Both the position numbers and the translations under genes were made by a program. A stretch of 64,000 bases of DNA from positions 1 through 64,000 of the forward strand of contig NZ_SSHH01000001.1 of assembly GCF_004965515.1 (NCBI RefSeq). Reading direction: 5' to 3'. Under the pieces are notes generated by a model. The model did not search any database. It was not told where the DNA came from and saw only the letters and a list, made by a program, of their open reading frames with translations. Numbering within the stretch: position 1 is the first letter of the stretch; each line of letters opens with the position of its first letter. This DNA is from Alteraurantiacibacter aquimixticola. Lineage in GTDB: Bacteria > Pseudomonadota > Alphaproteobacteria > Sphingomonadales > Sphingomonadaceae. Positions 51,350 to 60,507 of the stretch are shown here, in pieces.

Positions 51350-53271
51350 CAGATCAGCGAGATGATCTTGCGGATGATGTGATCGGCCGCCTCGGATGGG
51401 CTCATCTCCACCGTGTTGACGGTGATGTCCGGGTTCTCCGGCGCTTCGTAGGGGCTGTCGATCCCGGTGAAGTTCTTCAGCTGCCCTTCGCGCGCCTTCT
51501 TGTAGAGGCCCTTCACGTCGCGCGCTTCGGCCACTTCCAGCGGAGTATCCACGAAGACCTCGATGAACTCGCCATCGGGCAGCATGTCGCGCACCATCTG
51601 CCGCTCCGCACGGAAGGGGCTGATGAAGGCGGTCAGCACGATCAGGCCGGCATCCGCCATCAGCTTCGCCACCTCGCCGATGCGGCGGATATTCTCGATC
51701 CGGTCCGCTTCGGTAAAGCCCAAATCCTTGTTGAGGCCGTGACGGACGTTGTCGCCATCGAGCAGGAAGGTGTGGCGGTTCATCCGCGCCAGCCCCTGCT
51801 CCACTTCGTTGGCGATGGTCGACTTGCCCGATCCGGAAAGGCCCGTGAACCAAAGCACCAGCGGCTTCTGGTTCTTCAGGTTCGCATGATCCTCGCGGCT
51901 GACGGTGGTCGGCTGCCAATGCACGTTCTGTGCGCGGCGCAGGCTGAAATGCAGCATTCCCGCGCCGACCGTGTGATTGGTGATCTTGTCGACCAGGATG
52001 AAGCCGCCCAGCGCGCGGTTTTCGGCATAGGGTTCGAACACCAGCGGCTTGTCGGTGGTGACTTCGGCCACGCCGATGGAATTCAGCTCCAGCGTCTTGG
52101 CCGCGAGATGGTCCATCGTGTTGACGTTGATCTCGTATTTCGGCTCGGCCACGGTGGCGGAGACCATCTGGCTGGCCAGCTTCAGCCAGTAGCCGCGGCC
52201 CGGCACCAGCGCATCGTCATCCATCCACACCACGGTCGCTTCGAACTGGTCGGAGACCTGCGGCGGCGCATCGGCGGCGGCGAGGACATTGCCGCGCGAA
52301 CAGTCGATCTCGTCGGCAAGGGTGATGGTGACGGACTGGCCGGCCTGCGCCTCTTCCTGCTCGCCATCGAAGGTGACGATCGACTTCACCGTGCTGGTGC
52401 GGCCCGAAGGCAGCACGCGCACCGCGTCGCCCGGCTTGATCGAGCCGGTGGAGACGAGGCCGGAAAAGCCGCGGAAGTCGAGATTGGGGCGGTTCACCCA
52501 TTGCACCGGCATGCGGAAGGGCTGCTCCAGCGCGCGTGTCGCATTGATCTCGACCGTTTCGAGATGCTCGACCAGTGGCGGGCCGTCATACCACGGCGTG
52601 TTGGCGGACTTGCCGGTGATATTGTCGCCCTTGATGCCGGAGATCGGCATGGCGACGAAGTTCTCGATCCCGATTTCCTGGGCAAAGGCGCTGTATTCGG
52701 CGACGATCGCATCGAACCTGGCCTGGTCGTAATCGATCAGGTCCATCTTGTTCACCGCCAGCACGATGTTGCGGATGCCCAGCTGGTGGCAGAGGAAGCT
52801 GTGGCGGCGCGTCTGCACCAGCACGCCCTTGCGCGCATCGATCAGGATCACGGCGAGGTCGGCGGTCGAGGCACCGGTGACCATGTTGCGGGTATACTGC
52901 TCATGCCCCGGACAATCGGCGACGATGAACTTGCGCTTCTCGGTCGCGAAAAAGCGATAGGCGACATCGATGGTGATGCCCTGTTCGCGCTCCGCTGCGA
53001 GGCCGTCCACCAGCAGGGCGAAGTCGATCTCCTGCCCCTGCGTGCCCACGCGCTTGCTGTCATTTTCGAGGGCGGCCAGCTGGTCCTCGAAGATCATCTT
53101 GGAATCGTAGAGCAGCCGCCCGATAAGCGTGCTCTTGCCGTCATCCACGCTGCCGCAGGTGATGAAGCGCAGCATGGTCTTGTTCTGGTGCGTATCGAGA
53201 TAGGCCTCGATATCCTCGGCGATGAGGGCGTCGGTCTGGTAGACCGGATCGGCGGTCGGAGCGTCGGCCAT
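51349..53271 (-). CDS. cysNC: Bifunctional sulfate adenylyltransferase subunit 1 / APS kinase
   Basis: 640 residues. N-terminal CysN GTPase (1-~440) with P-loop [20 protein letters not shown], switch DCPGHEQY and NKMDL. C-terminal APS kinase (~455-640) with P-loop [13 protein letters not shown] and [20 protein letters not shown]. The fusion makes PAPS in one chain: ATP sulfurylase activity with CysD, then phosphorylation of APS. ATG overlaps the cysD stop by one base. No sign of degeneration. Confidence 0.96.
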   Translation of the reverse strand: MADAPTADPVYQTDALIAEDIEAYLDTHQNKTMLRFITCGSVDDGKSTLIGRLLYDSKMIFEDQLAALENDSKRVGTQGQEIDFALLVDGLAAEREQGITIDVAYRFFATEKRKFIVADCPGHEQYTRNMVTGASTADLAVILIDARKGVLVQTRRHSFLCHQLGIRNIVLAVNKMDLIDYDQARFDAIVAEYSAFAQEIGIENFVAMPISGIKGDNITGKSANTPWYDGPPLVEHLETVEINATRALEQPFRMPVQWVNRPNLDFRGFSGLVSTGSIKPGDAVRVLPSGRTSTVKSIVTFDGEQEEAQAGQSVTITLADEIDCSRGNVLAAADAPPQVSDQFEATVVWMDDDALVPGRGYWLKLASQMVSATVAEPKYEINVNTMDHLAAKTLELNSIGVAEVTTDKPLVFEPYAENRALGGFILVDKITNHTVGAGMLHFSLRRAQNVHWQPTTVSREDHANLKNQKPLVLWFTGLSGSGKSTIANEVEQGLARMNRHTFLLDGDNVRHGLNKDLGFTEADRIENIRRIGEVAKLMADAGLIVLTAFISPFRAERQMVRDMLPDGEFIEVFVDTPLEVAEARDVKGLYKKAREGQLKNFTGIDSPYEAPENPDITVNTVEMSPSEAADHIIRKIISLI

Positions 53272-54185
53272 CAGAAATAGCCCTCCTGCTTCTTCTTCTC
53301 CATCGAGGCGTCACCGCCATCCTTGTCGATCACGCGGCCCTGCCGCTCACTGGTGGTGGTGAGCAGCATTTCCTGCACCACTTCCGACAGCGTCGCCGCC
53401 TCGCTCTCCACCGCGCCAGTCAGCGGGAAGCACCCAAGCGTGCGGAAACGAACCTTGCGCATGGTGATCTCGGGCTTCCTGCCCATGACCTTTTCCAGCC
53501 GCTCGATATCGTCGGCCATGAACAGGCCGCCTTCGTGCTCGAAAGTGGGCCGTTCATCGGCGAAATAGAGTGGCACGATCTCGATATTCTCGGCCATGAT
53601 GTATTGCCAGATGTCGAGCTCGGTCCAGTTGGAGAGCGGGAAGACGCGGATGCTCTCGCCCTTCTTCTTGCGCGCGTTGTAGAGGTTCCACAGTTCGGGC
53701 CGCTGGTTCTTCGGGTCCCAGCCATGGGTGGCGGTGCGGAAGGAGAAGATGCGCTCCTTCGCGCGGCTCTTCTCCTCGTCGCGGCGCGCGCCGCCGAAAG
53801 CGGCATCGAAACCGTATTTGTCGAGTGCCTGCTTCAGCCCCTCGGTCTTCCACATATCGGTATGCAGCGGGCCGTGCTCGAAGGGATTGATCCCGCGCTC
53901 CTTCGCCTCCGGGTTCTGGTAGACGAGCAGGTCCATCCCGGCGTCGCGCGCGCTCTTTTCGCGCAGGGCATACATGTCCTGAAACTTCCAGGTGGTGTCC
54001 ACATGCAGCAGCGGGAAGGGCGGCGGCGAAGGATAAAAGGCCTTCTTGGCGAGGTGCAGCATTACCGCGCTGTCCTTGCCGATCGAATAGAGCATCACTG
54101 GGTTCTCGGCCTCGGCCACCACTTCGCGCATGATGTGGATGCTCTCGGCCTCAAGCCGTTCGAGATGCGTGAGGGTCTTGGTCAT
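53271..54185 (-). CDS. cysD: Sulfate adenylyltransferase subunit 2
   Basis: 304 residues. PP-loop pyrophosphatase motif [19 protein letters not shown] (S-x-G-K-D-S), [15 protein letters not shown], the [20 protein letters not shown] stretch and [15 protein letters not shown], all typical of CysD. It adenylates sulfate together with CysN. First gene of the operon, with a 14-bp palindrome 44 bp upstream. Confidence 0.96.
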   Translation of the reverse strand: MTKTLTHLERLEAESIHIMREVVAEAENPVMLYSIGKDSAVMLHLAKKAFYPSPPPFPLLHVDTTWKFQDMYALREKSARDAGMDLLVYQNPEAKERGINPFEHGPLHTDMWKTEGLKQALDKYGFDAAFGGARRDEEKSRAKERIFSFRTATHGWDPKNQRPELWNLYNARKKKGESIRVFPLSNWTELDIWQYIMAENIEIVPLYFADERPTFEHEGGLFMADDIERLEKVMGRKPEITMRKVRFRTLGCFPLTGAVESEAATLSEVVQEMLLTTTSERQGRVIDKDGGDASMEKKKQEGYF

Positions 54186-54228
54186 AAGAGAATTGCTGTG
54201 GTGACTTCCATCGACTTACGGCTGCAAA

Positions 54229-54242
54229 GGCGCAATTGCGCC
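54229..54242. promoter_or_regulatory. Perfect palindrome upstream of cysD
   Basis: GGCGCAATTGCGCC, a 14-bp perfect palindrome centred about 50 bp before the cysD ATG. A possible operator for a sulfur regulator or a terminator-free dyad. No known box could be matched. Confidence 0.4.
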
Positions 54243-54356
54243 CGTCGCCACGCGCATTGGCAGATGGCGGGACAGGATGGAAGCAATCCTATCTATGGCC
54301 GGGGCCATTGCAACTTTCATCGCGGGACATTGCCCGGCGAAAGCATGGAGCTGCCA

Positions 54357-54752
54357 TTATTCGAATTCCACAAAGCCGTCATTGTAGGGAACCGGCTCGA
54401 TCTCGGCCGGGGGAGATGGCGGGTCGATCTCTCCTGCGGGGCCGGGTGCGGCGTCTCCCTCCAGCACATCGGGGTCGGTCGACAAGGTAGGCTCGCCGAT
54501 CAGGTCGGGCTCGACCCAGTCGGTGACGATTTCCTCGTCATCGGGGAAGTCCTGCCCGCCGTCTTCTTCCGCCTCGCTTTCGGTGGCAGGCGCGTCGCCG
54601 TCGCTCTCTTCGGCAGGCTCGTCCGCGGAAGCCGCTTCGCGCTCGAAGCCGTCGGTGAGAATCTCCGTCACCCTTTCGCTGCCGAACAGCAGGCCCAGGA
54701 TCAGAATGCCGCCGGCAAAGAGCAGCGTGTGCGAGCGCTTGGCAAAAATCAT
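54357..54752 (-). CDS. Membrane-anchored acidic protein of unknown function
   Basis: 131 residues. It starts with one membrane segment (HTLLFAGGILILGLLFG) followed by a strongly acidic, proline-rich, low-complexity tail (DEPAEESDGDAPATESEAEE ... PPSPPAEIEP). No enzyme motif. Its ATG is at 54752 and its upstream region is shared with the MFS gene. Start and reading frame have good coding feel, but the function is unknown. Confidence 0.6.
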   Translation of the reverse strand: MIFAKRSHTLLFAGGILILGLLFGSERVTEILTDGFEREAASADEPAEESDGDAPATESEAEEDGGQDFPDDEEIVTDWVEPDLIGEPTLSTDPDVLEGDAAPGPAGEIDPPSPPAEIEPVPYNDGFVEFE

Positions 54753-54918
54753 GGCGGCTGATTCGGTCCGTTCACGTGTTGCGATTCGAAGACTTTACCA
54801 TATCGTCCGCGTGGAAAAGGCATTTCTAACAGGGCCATGGGGGTGCTTCCCGTACAAATCGGGCGCAGGCTGCAATGGCGTTGCAAAGCCGCTTGCACAT
54901 GCTGGAGAATCGGTTCAA

Positions 54919-54930
54919 GGTAGCGCTACC
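54919..54930. promoter_or_regulatory. LacI-type operator before the sugar porter gene
   Basis: GGTAGCGCTACC is a perfect palindrome with the central CG typical of LacI/GalR operators, 47 bp before the ATG of the MFS gene. TTGCAC at 54893-54898 is a candidate -35 box. A near-identical site, TGGTAGCGCTAACA, occurs before the receptor gene at 63741-63754. Confidence 0.65.
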
Positions 54931-54977
54931 ATAAAAGGGTCGCCGGTCGCCTGAGAACCGGATGGGAGAGGGGAACA

Positions 54978-56378
54978 ATGGAAAGCAGTGCGAAGAGCGT
55001 CAATATGGCGCTGATCTCCGCGATCGTGGCTGTGGCCACCATCGGCGGGCTTCTGTTCGGATACGATAGCGGTGCCGTCAATGGCACGCAGGGCGGCTTG
55101 ACCGAGGAATTCGGCCTCAGCGAAGCGGCGCTGGGCTTTACCGTCGGCTCGCTGCTGATCGGCTGCGCGGTCGGCGCTTTCTTCGCCGGAAGGCTGGCCG
55201 ATGCTGTCGGGCGGCGCACGGTGATGATCATCGCCGCGATGCTGTTCGTGGTTGGCGCGCTGGTGCAGGGCTGGACGGAGAGTCACACGCTGTTCGTGAT
55301 CGCCCGCTTTGCTGGCGGCATGGCGGTGGGCGCGGCATCGGTGCTCTCCCCGCTCTATATTTCCGAAGTCGCCCCGGCGAATATTCGCGGGCGCCTGACC
55401 ACGGTGCAGCAGGTGATGATCATCACCGGCCTCACCGCCGCTTTCGTGGTGAACTATTTCCTCGCGCAATCGGCAGGCAATTCGCTGGGCGAGATCGGCG
55501 GCACGCAGGCGTGGCGCTGGATGTACCTGGCGCAGGCGGTTCCTGCGGTGATCTTCCTGGTCGCGTTGTTCTTCATCCCTGAAAGCCCGCGCTACCTCGT
55601 CAGCCGTGGGCGCGAGGCGGAGGCCAAGATCGTGCTCACTCGCCTGTTCGGGGAGGAAGAAGCGATCCGCAAGATCGGCGAGATCCGCGCGAGCTTCTCC
55701 AAGGATCACCGTCCGCGCCTGTCCGACGTGACTGCGCCGGGCACCGGTTTCCGCCCGATCGTGTGGGCGGGCATCATGCTGGCGACCTTCCAGCAATTCG
55801 TCGGCATCAACATCATCTTCTATTATGGCGAGACCTTGTGGCGCCTCGCCGGCGTGTCGGAGGAAGTGGCGCTGGAGCGCAACATCATTTCCGGCGTCGT
55901 ATCCATCGCTGCCGTGCTGGCCGCGCTGGTCCTAATCGACCGTATCGGCCGCAAGCCGCTGCTGCTGATCGGATCGGTCGGCATGGCGGTGACCTTGGGC
56001 GCGATGACATGGGCCTTTTCCGGCGCGGCGACCGATGCCTCGGGCAACCTTGCCTTGGGCGAGACAGCAGGCTGGACCGCGCTGGTTGCGGCCAATCTCT
56101 ATGTCATCTTCTTCAACTTCAGCTGGGGTCCGGTGATGTGGGTGATGCTGGGCGAGATGTTCCCCAACCAGATGCGCGGATCGGCACTCGCCGTGGCGGG
56201 CCTGGCGCAATGGGGTGCGAACTACCTCGTCGTACAGAGCTTCCCCTCCATGGCGAGCGGGCTTGGTCTGGCCCCCGTCTATGCAATGTACACTGCTGCG
56301 GCAGTCATCAGCATCTTCCTCGTCAAGACTCTCATCAAGGAGACGAAGGGCAAGGAACTGGAGGAGATGGAAGGCTGA
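54978..56378 (+). CDS. MFS sugar porter (sugar:H+ symporter)
   Basis: 466 residues with twelve hydrophobic segments and the sugar-porter signatures: ATIGGLLFGYDSGAVNG in helix 1, GRLADAVGRRTVM between 2 and 3, PESPRYLVSRGR after helix 6, QQFVGINIIFYYG in helix 7, DRIGRKPLL after helix 8, and the C-terminal KGKELEEMEG. It takes up a monosaccharide or small oligosaccharide across the inner membrane. Preceded by a LacI-type operator, and linked in location to a TonB receptor with the same operator. Confidence 0.93.
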   Translation: MESSAKSVNMALISAIVAVATIGGLLFGYDSGAVNGTQGGLTEEFGLSEAALGFTVGSLLIGCAVGAFFAGRLADAVGRRTVMIIAAMLFVVGALVQGWTESHTLFVIARFAGGMAVGAASVLSPLYISEVAPANIRGRLTTVQQVMIITGLTAAFVVNYFLAQSAGNSLGEIGGTQAWRWMYLAQAVPAVIFLVALFFIPESPRYLVSRGREAEAKIVLTRLFGEEEAIRKIGEIRASFSKDHRPRLSDVTAPGTGFRPIVWAGIMLATFQQFVGINIIFYYGETLWRLAGVSEEVALERNIISGVVSIAAVLAALVLIDRIGRKPLLLIGSVGMAVTLGAMTWAFSGAATDASGNLALGETAGWTALVAANLYVIFFNFSWGPVMWVMLGEMFPNQMRGSALAVAGLAQWGANYLVVQSFPSMASGLGLAPVYAMYTAAAVISIFLVKTLIKETKGKELEEMEG

Positions 56379-56472
56379 TCCTCTTCCCGCGTACCGGTAA
56401 CTCCGCGGGGAGATGCATGGGGGTCGGGACGGTCTTGGCCGTTTCCGGCCCCTTGCTGTTAGGATGCAAGCA

Positions 56473-57996
56473 ATGACGGGAGAGACTCAGCCGAAATTGC
56501 GCGTGGTCGTGCTGGGCGGCGGCACTGCCGGCTGGATGACTGCGGCGGGGCTCGTCCGGATGCTCCCCGGCCTGTGCACGGTCGCGCTGATCGAGAGCCA
56601 GGACATCGGCATCGTCGGCGTAGGCGAGGCCACCTTGCCGCATATTCGCGGCTTCGTGGAGCGGCTGGGGATCGACGAGGCGGCTTTCATGAAGGCCACG
56701 CATGCGACCTACAAGCTGGGCATCGATTTCCGTGACTTCGGCCGCGTGGGCGAAAGCTACATCCACCCCTTCGGCACATTTGGCGAGGATGTGGGCGGCA
56801 TCGGCTTCCATCACTACTGGCTCGAATTGCAGCGCCAGGGCCTCGCCGCCGAGCTTGGGACCTATTCGCTGGCTGTCGCCGCCTGCCGCGCCAACCGCTT
56901 CGCGCCCCCGTCAGAGGATAGCAGCCTCGGCTCCACCTATGGCTATGCCTACCAGTTCGATGCGACGCTGTTCGGCCCCTTCATGCGCGAATTCGGCACC
57001 GCCAATGGTGTGACGCGGCATGAAGGGCTGGTAACCGAAGTCGAGCGCGATCCGGAAAGCGGCGATGTCACCGCGCTCATTCTCAAGGACGGGCGGCGGA
57101 TCGAGGGCGAGCTGTTCGTCGATTGCTCGGGCTTCCGCTCGCTGCTGCTGGGGCAGGAACTGGAGGAGGCGTGGGACGACTGGACGCATTGGCTGCCCTG
57201 CGACCGTGCGGCGGCCATGCCCTGCACCCACCGGACCAGCGACATCCGCCCCTATACCATCGCCACCGCCATGCCGGCGGGCTGGCGCTGGCAGATCCCG
57301 CTGCAGCACCGCATGGGCAATGGTTATGTCTTTTCCAGCGCGCATATCGGCGAGGACGAGGCCTGCGAGGCGATCCGCAATTCGGCCGAGGGTGACCCGC
57401 TGGCCGATCCCCGCATCCTCAAATTCCGCCCCGGCCGCCGCACCAAATCGTGGAGCCACAACGTCATCGGCGTGGGGCTGGCGAGCGGCTTCCTGGAGCC
57501 GCTCGAATCCACCTCGATCTATCTCGCGCAGATGGCGATCACTTACCTGATCGAGCTGTTCCCCACCGATGGCCGGATCGACCCGCGCGACCGCGACGAA
57601 TTCAACCGGCTGGTGGACATGGAATATGACCGCGTCCGCGACTTCCTGATCCTGCACTACAACGCCACCACGCGCGATGATTCCGACTTCTGGAACCATG
57701 TCCGCACCATGCAGGTGCCCGATACGCTGGCGGACAAGCTGGAGCTGTGGAAGCGTACAGGCCGGATCGAGAAATATTCAGAAGGCCTGTTTTACGATGT
57801 CAGCTGGATGGCGGTCTATCTCGGCCAGGGGCTCTTGCCCGAAGCGCATGACAGCCGCGTCTCGCTGCCCGATCCGCAGCGCGTGGCGGGCGCGATGGAG
57901 CGGCTGCAGCGGGAGATCGACGCGCATGTCGCCGCCATGCCCGGCCATGTCGATTACCTGACGCGCGAAGCCGCGCGATTGGCGCAAGCGGCATGA
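56473..57996 (+). CDS. Tryptophan-halogenase-family flavoprotein 1
   Basis: 507 residues from the ATG at 56473 (AGGA eight bases upstream; an ATG at 56464 is possible). FAD motif VVVLGGGTAGWMTAAGLVRM, catalytic lysine context HATYKLGIDFRDF, the halogenase WxWxIP as GWRWQIPLQHRMGNG, and the glutamate region FLEPLESTSIYLAQ. Intact by these marks. In the uptake loci of Caulobacter, sphingomonads and xanthomonads such proteins are standard but their reaction is not settled. Follows the MFS gene by 94 bp. Confidence 0.93.
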   Translation: MTGETQPKLRVVVLGGGTAGWMTAAGLVRMLPGLCTVALIESQDIGIVGVGEATLPHIRGFVERLGIDEAAFMKATHATYKLGIDFRDFGRVGESYIHPFGTFGEDVGGIGFHHYWLELQRQGLAAELGTYSLAVAACRANRFAPPSEDSSLGSTYGYAYQFDATLFGPFMREFGTANGVTRHEGLVTEVERDPESGDVTALILKDGRRIEGELFVDCSGFRSLLLGQELEEAWDDWTHWLPCDRAAAMPCTHRTSDIRPYTIATAMPAGWRWQIPLQHRMGNGYVFSSAHIGEDEACEAIRNSAEGDPLADPRILKFRPGRRTKSWSHNVIGVGLASGFLEPLESTSIYLAQMAITYLIELFPTDGRIDPRDRDEFNRLVDMEYDRVRDFLILHYNATTRDDSDFWNHVRTMQVPDTLADKLELWKRTGRIEKYSEGLFYDVSWMAVYLGQGLLPEAHDSRVSLPDPQRVAGAMERLQREIDAHVAAMPGHVDYLTREAARLAQAA

Positions 57997-59480
57997 GCGA
58001 AGCACGCCAGCGCTTGCGCCGGATCTGCATCGCCGGTGCAGGGCAGGTCGGCGTCATCGCCGCGCTGGCGCTGCGCCGCGCCCTGCCCGATTGCGAGGTG
58101 GTCGTGCTCGGCCTGCCGGGCGATCCCGCCGCCTTTGCCGACCGTGCCGCCACCGCGCTCCCAACAAGCAACCGGCTGCATGACCGGCTGGGCGTGGACG
58201 AGGGGCTGATCGTGCAGAAGGCGGCGGGCAGCCACCGCCTGGTGTCTCGCTATTTCGGCTGGGGTGAGGAGGGGCGGAGCGGCGCCATGCCGCATGGCGC
58301 GCAGGTCGATCCGAAGCTGCGCACGCGCTTTGCCAGCGAATGGGGTGGCGGTGAGCGCGATGGCGGGAAGGCCGCGCCCGGATCGCTTGCTGAAGTGCTC
58401 GCCAATGCGGGGCGCTTCGCCGTGCCGCCGGGCGACCGGGCGACGCCGCTCGACGATATCGACTATGCACTGCGCTGGAACATGCAGGCTTATCGCGACC
58501 TGCTGGTCGGCATGGCGCAGCAGGCGGGCATTAGCTACGCGCAGGGTCAGATTGCCGGGCTTGAGACCGATGGTGCGGGTGGCCTCGCAGCCATCGCGGT
58601 GGAGGGACAGGGACGGATCGAGGCGGAGTTGTTCCTCGATTGCTCCGGGCCTGCTGCGCGGCTGCTCTCCGCCCTGCCCGGTGCGCGGCGCGCGGATTGG
58701 GGCGCGTACCTGCCCGTGCGCCGCGTGCTCTACGGCAAGCCGGGACAGGGGATGCTGGCGCTGGAGGACCGCTTCTCATTGCTGCCCGAAGGCTGGCTGC
58801 TCGAATTCGCGGGCGTCGACGGGTTGCAGGGCTCCATGGGCCTGGGGGAAGGCGTGGCCGAGGATGCGGCCCTGCGTGCGTTGCAGGCCGAACCGGCGGA
58901 GATGGTTGCTGTGCGGCCCGGCGCGGCGGCGCAAGCCTGGGTCGGCAATGTGGTGGCTTTGGGCGATGCGGCGGCGACATTCGAGCCGCTCGGCCACCTC
59001 AATCTCGACCTTGCCCATCGGCAACTAATGCTCTTGCTCGAAATGCTACCGGGCGCGCAGATCGAACCGCTCGAACGCGCCGAATTCAACCGCCGTGCCG
59101 CGCTGATGGCCGCGAATGTGCGCGACGTGCTGGCGATGCATTATGCCGCGCCACGCGCGCGGGCGGTGTTCGGCGAGCAGCCCTTGCCGGAGACGCTGGC
59201 GCATTTGCTCGACCAGTTCACCCGCCGTGGCCGCCTGCCCTTCCGTGAGGAGGGCGGGCTGCTCAACCAGGAATACACCGCGCTGCTGTCGGCGCTCGGT
59301 TTTGCGTCCGGCACCACGCCGCAATCGCTGGCGCAGGACCCGCGAGAGGCCGATGCGGCGCGCGCGGCTTTCGAGGCGCAGGCGCAGGCCGCGCTGCAAT
59401 TCGCGCCGCCCTATCAGCAATTCATGGCGCAGATGCTGAACCCGCAGCCGCAAGGCATGGCAGGCGACTTGCAGTACTGA
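57993..59480 (+). CDS. Degenerate tryptophan-halogenase-family protein
   Basis: 495 residues, ATGA overlap with the preceding halogenase gene. It keeps the flavoprotein start (ICIAGAGQVGVIAALALRRA) and late region NVVALGDAAATFEPLGHLNL, which align to the family, but the diagnostic residues are missing: the YKLGI lysine context is replaced by GSHRLVSRYFG, WxWxIP is LLEFAGVDG, and the PLEST glutamate is PLGHL. It is thus probably not a halogenase; it may bind flavin or substrate, or be an accessory partner of protein 1. Confidence 0.8.
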   Translation: MSEARQRLRRICIAGAGQVGVIAALALRRALPDCEVVVLGLPGDPAAFADRAATALPTSNRLHDRLGVDEGLIVQKAAGSHRLVSRYFGWGEEGRSGAMPHGAQVDPKLRTRFASEWGGGERDGGKAAPGSLAEVLANAGRFAVPPGDRATPLDDIDYALRWNMQAYRDLLVGMAQQAGISYAQGQIAGLETDGAGGLAAIAVEGQGRIEAELFLDCSGPAARLLSALPGARRADWGAYLPVRRVLYGKPGQGMLALEDRFSLLPEGWLLEFAGVDGLQGSMGLGEGVAEDAALRALQAEPAEMVAVRPGAAAQAWVGNVVALGDAAATFEPLGHLNLDLAHRQLMLLLEMLPGAQIEPLERAEFNRRAALMAANVRDVLAMHYAAPRARAVFGEQPLPETLAHLLDQFTRRGRLPFREEGGLLNQEYTALLSALGFASGTTPQSLAQDPREADAARAAFEAQAQAALQFAPPYQQFMAQMLNPQPQGMAGDLQY

Positions 59481-59490
59481 CCGGCGGGGC

Positions 59491-60507
59491 TCAGCCGAGC
59501 ACCTGCCGCAACATCTGGCGCATCTGGGCAAAGCGCTGCGGATCGGGCGGGCCGATCACGCCCTTGGCCTGCGGCGGCAGGTGGGCGGAGGGGTCTCCGC
59601 TCGTCTCGAACACGTAATAATCGAACCAGTCGCGCCAGACCTTGCGCTGGTCTTCGGGCAGCGGGCGGATCGCCATCAACGCATGGAGCAGCGCGTCATA
59701 GGGCCCGCCCGCCCCGGCAGGTGCGCCCTCGGTCCACCAGTAATTGACGAGCACGCTGACGGGATCGAGCGATTCCACCCCGTGCCACCAGCAATAGGGG
59801 ATGTAGATCGCGTCGCCCGGCTCCAGCGTGGCCTCGCGCGCATGCTCCATCGCCTCGGCAAAGCGCGGGAAGCGCGCCGTGTCGGGGGCGGCCATGTCCA
59901 CCATGCTGACCGGCGTTCCGGCAGGCGTGCTCTCGAACGGGCCGGGATAGAGATTGGCGATCTGTTCGGGCGGAAACAGCGTGAAGCGCCGCCGCCCGGC
60001 AATGCAGACCGCGATATTCTCCTTCACGTCGTAATGCGGCGCGACGCGGATCGCATTGCCGATCCAGATGCGCGGCTGCACTTGCGGCAGGATATCCATG
60101 CCGTTGGCGGTCGTGAAGCCGGGCATGATTTCCGGGATGACTTCGGATTGCACCGCCAGCGCCGGGGGATCGCCCATCTCGGCCGCGCGCAGCAAGTCGT
60201 CGAGGAAGAGGTCGAGCCGTCCCTGCCCGCGCACGAAGTTCATGCCGCTCATATCTTCATTGTAGAAGAAGCGCCCGCCTTCCTCTGGCCCTGCGGCAAT
60301 GGCGGAGACGGGGCGCGCGCTGCCCATGGATTTGAGATAGGCGACTACTGCTGCGCCGCCCTTGCGCCCGGCTTGGACCACCGGCCATTCGGCCTTAGCG
60401 CCGCGAATGACCATGGGTTCACCTGCCGCGCGGATTTCCGCCAGCCGCGCGGCATCAAGCGCGCTTGAGGTTTCCGTGATCGGCATCGGGCGGGCGAGAT
60501 CGCTCAT
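59491..60507 (-). CDS. Cupin-like (JmjC/cupin_8) protein
   Basis: 338 residues. HxD iron motif in RVAPHYDVKENIAVCI (His-Tyr-Asp), distal His in YIPYCWWHGVESL, and Arg/Lys context in AGRRRFTLFPPEQI, the arrangement of 2-oxoglutarate-dependent hydroxylases such as FIH-like proteins. It overlaps the stop of halogenase 2 (ATGA), so the two are co-translated. Such cupin-8 genes accompany halogenase genes in TonB-receptor uptake loci; a protein-modifying role is possible but unproven. Confidence 0.9.
   Translation of the reverse strand: MSDLARPMPITETSSALDAARLAEIRAAGEPMVIRGAKAEWPVVQAGRKGGAAVVAYLKSMGSARPVSAIAAGPEEGGRFFYNEDMSGMNFVRGQGRLDLFLDDLLRAAEMGDPPALAVQSEVIPEIMPGFTTANGMDILPQVQPRIWIGNAIRVAPHYDVKENIAVCIAGRRRFTLFPPEQIANLYPGPFESTPAGTPVSMVDMAAPDTARFPRFAEAMEHAREATLEPGDAIYIPYCWWHGVESLDPVSVLVNYWWTEGAPAGAGGPYDALLHALMAIRPLPEDQRKVWRDWFDYYVFETSGDPSAHLPPQAKGVIGPPDPQRFAQMRQMLRQVLG

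Noticed and set aside
51379-53280. 633-codon plus-strand frame opposite cysNC
   Set aside because: Antisense shadow. The minus-strand cysNC has P-loops and full-length homology.
56437-56450. GGCCG-TTTC-CGGCC hairpin between the MFS and halogenase genes
   Set aside because: Only a 5-bp stem without a T-tract; too weak to call a terminator.
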